A stretch of DNA of 5,780 nt from Gemmatimonadaceae bacterium (GTDB taxonomy: Bacteria; Gemmatimonadota; Gemmatimonadetes; Gemmatimonadales; Gemmatimonadaceae): assembly GCA_019689955.1 (NCBI GenBank), contig JADGGM010000230.1:1-5780 (forward strand). Direction: 5' to 3'. The notes under the pieces were generated by a model. It saw only the letters and a program-made list of their open reading frames with translations. It ran no database searches and had not been told where the DNA came from. The position numbers and the translations under genes were made by a program. Of the stretch, positions 5,689-5,780 are shown one piece after another; position 1 is the stretch's first letter, and every line of letters starts with the position of its first letter.

Positions 5689-5780
5689 ATGGATCTCCTC
5701 CTCACGTTCGTCGTCAGCTTCCTGCTCGGGATGCGCCACGCGACGGATCCTGATCACATCGTCGCCGTCAGCACGATCGT
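5689..5780 (+). CDS. N-terminus of a nickel/cobalt transporter-like membrane protein (partial)
   Basis: Thirty complete codons are visible before the window ends. They encode MDLLLTFVVSFLLGMRHATD, then PDHIVAVSTI. The first hydrophobic helix (residues 2-14) runs into GMRHATDPDHI. This contains the HxxxxDH motif (H17, D22, H23) that defines the first metal-binding helix of NiCoT/HoxN-type and related UreH-like transporters of Ni2+ or Co2+ in the inner membrane. The family normally has about 200-350 residues and 6-8 transmembrane segments, so most of the protein lies beyond the edge. The motif does not tell nickel from cobalt, or NiCoT from the UreH/TauE-like branch. The gene appears independent of the upstream block, separated from it by the transposase remnant. 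Confidence 0.75.
   Translation, partial: MDLLLTFVVSFLLGMRHATDPDHIVAVSTI

Noticed and set aside
4707..5705. 332-residue open frame on the minus strand
   Set aside because: It runs through the TonB-domain gene on the opposite strand and through the transposase remnant in a different frame. Its composition is Arg/Gly/Ser-rich with no recognisable domain, as expected of a GC-rich shadow frame.
1..5780. CRISPR arrays, tRNA or rRNA genes, long tandem repeats
   Set aside because: I looked for regularly spaced direct repeats, tRNA-like cloverleaf segments and rRNA signature sequences and saw none.

Overview
The window is uniformly GC-rich bacterial DNA. It carries a four-gene forward block between two traces of insertion sequences, with the first codons of a metal transporter at the right edge. 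A MacB/FtsX-type permease of the ADOP class (duplicated orphan permease without an ATPase), a secreted six-bladed beta-propeller and a short TonB-type protein of a style common in Gemmatimonadota point to Gemmatimonadota, with Acidobacteriota as the next choice. This is a judgement from protein style; no marker gene is present.

Layout. Bases 1-164 look like the end of an insertion element, probably IS66-like, read leftward: the first 30 codons of a transposase-like protein (90 to 1), a 12-bp palindrome, and a terminus ending in GTTAC at 164. An AT-rich strip (161-210) follows and is the best place for the promoter of the forward block. The block is: a cysteine-rich secreted protein of unknown function (310-798); a secreted six-bladed beta-propeller (861-1892); an 859-residue ADOP permease (1889-4468); and a small exported TonB C-terminal-domain protein (4461-4928). 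The gaps are 62 nt, a 4-nt ATGA overlap and an 8-nt overlap, so at least the last three genes are almost certainly one translationally coupled operon, and the first is probably its leader gene.

Bases 4929-5688 contain no intact gene. They hold possible hairpins and, on the minus strand, a frameshifted remnant of an IS3-type OrfA transposase (about 5395 to 5086). A new forward gene starts at 5689 behind a strong ribosome-binding site. Its 30 visible codons carry the HxxxxDH nickel/cobalt transporter signature.

How the genes may work together: three of the four products have export signals, and the fourth is an inner-membrane permease with two large periplasmic domains. The block therefore acts at the cell envelope. 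A plausible but unproven reading is an envelope export or sensing unit in which the ADOP permease handles or senses a periplasmic ligand, possibly the Cys-rich protein, with the propeller and the TonB-like protein as periplasmic partners.
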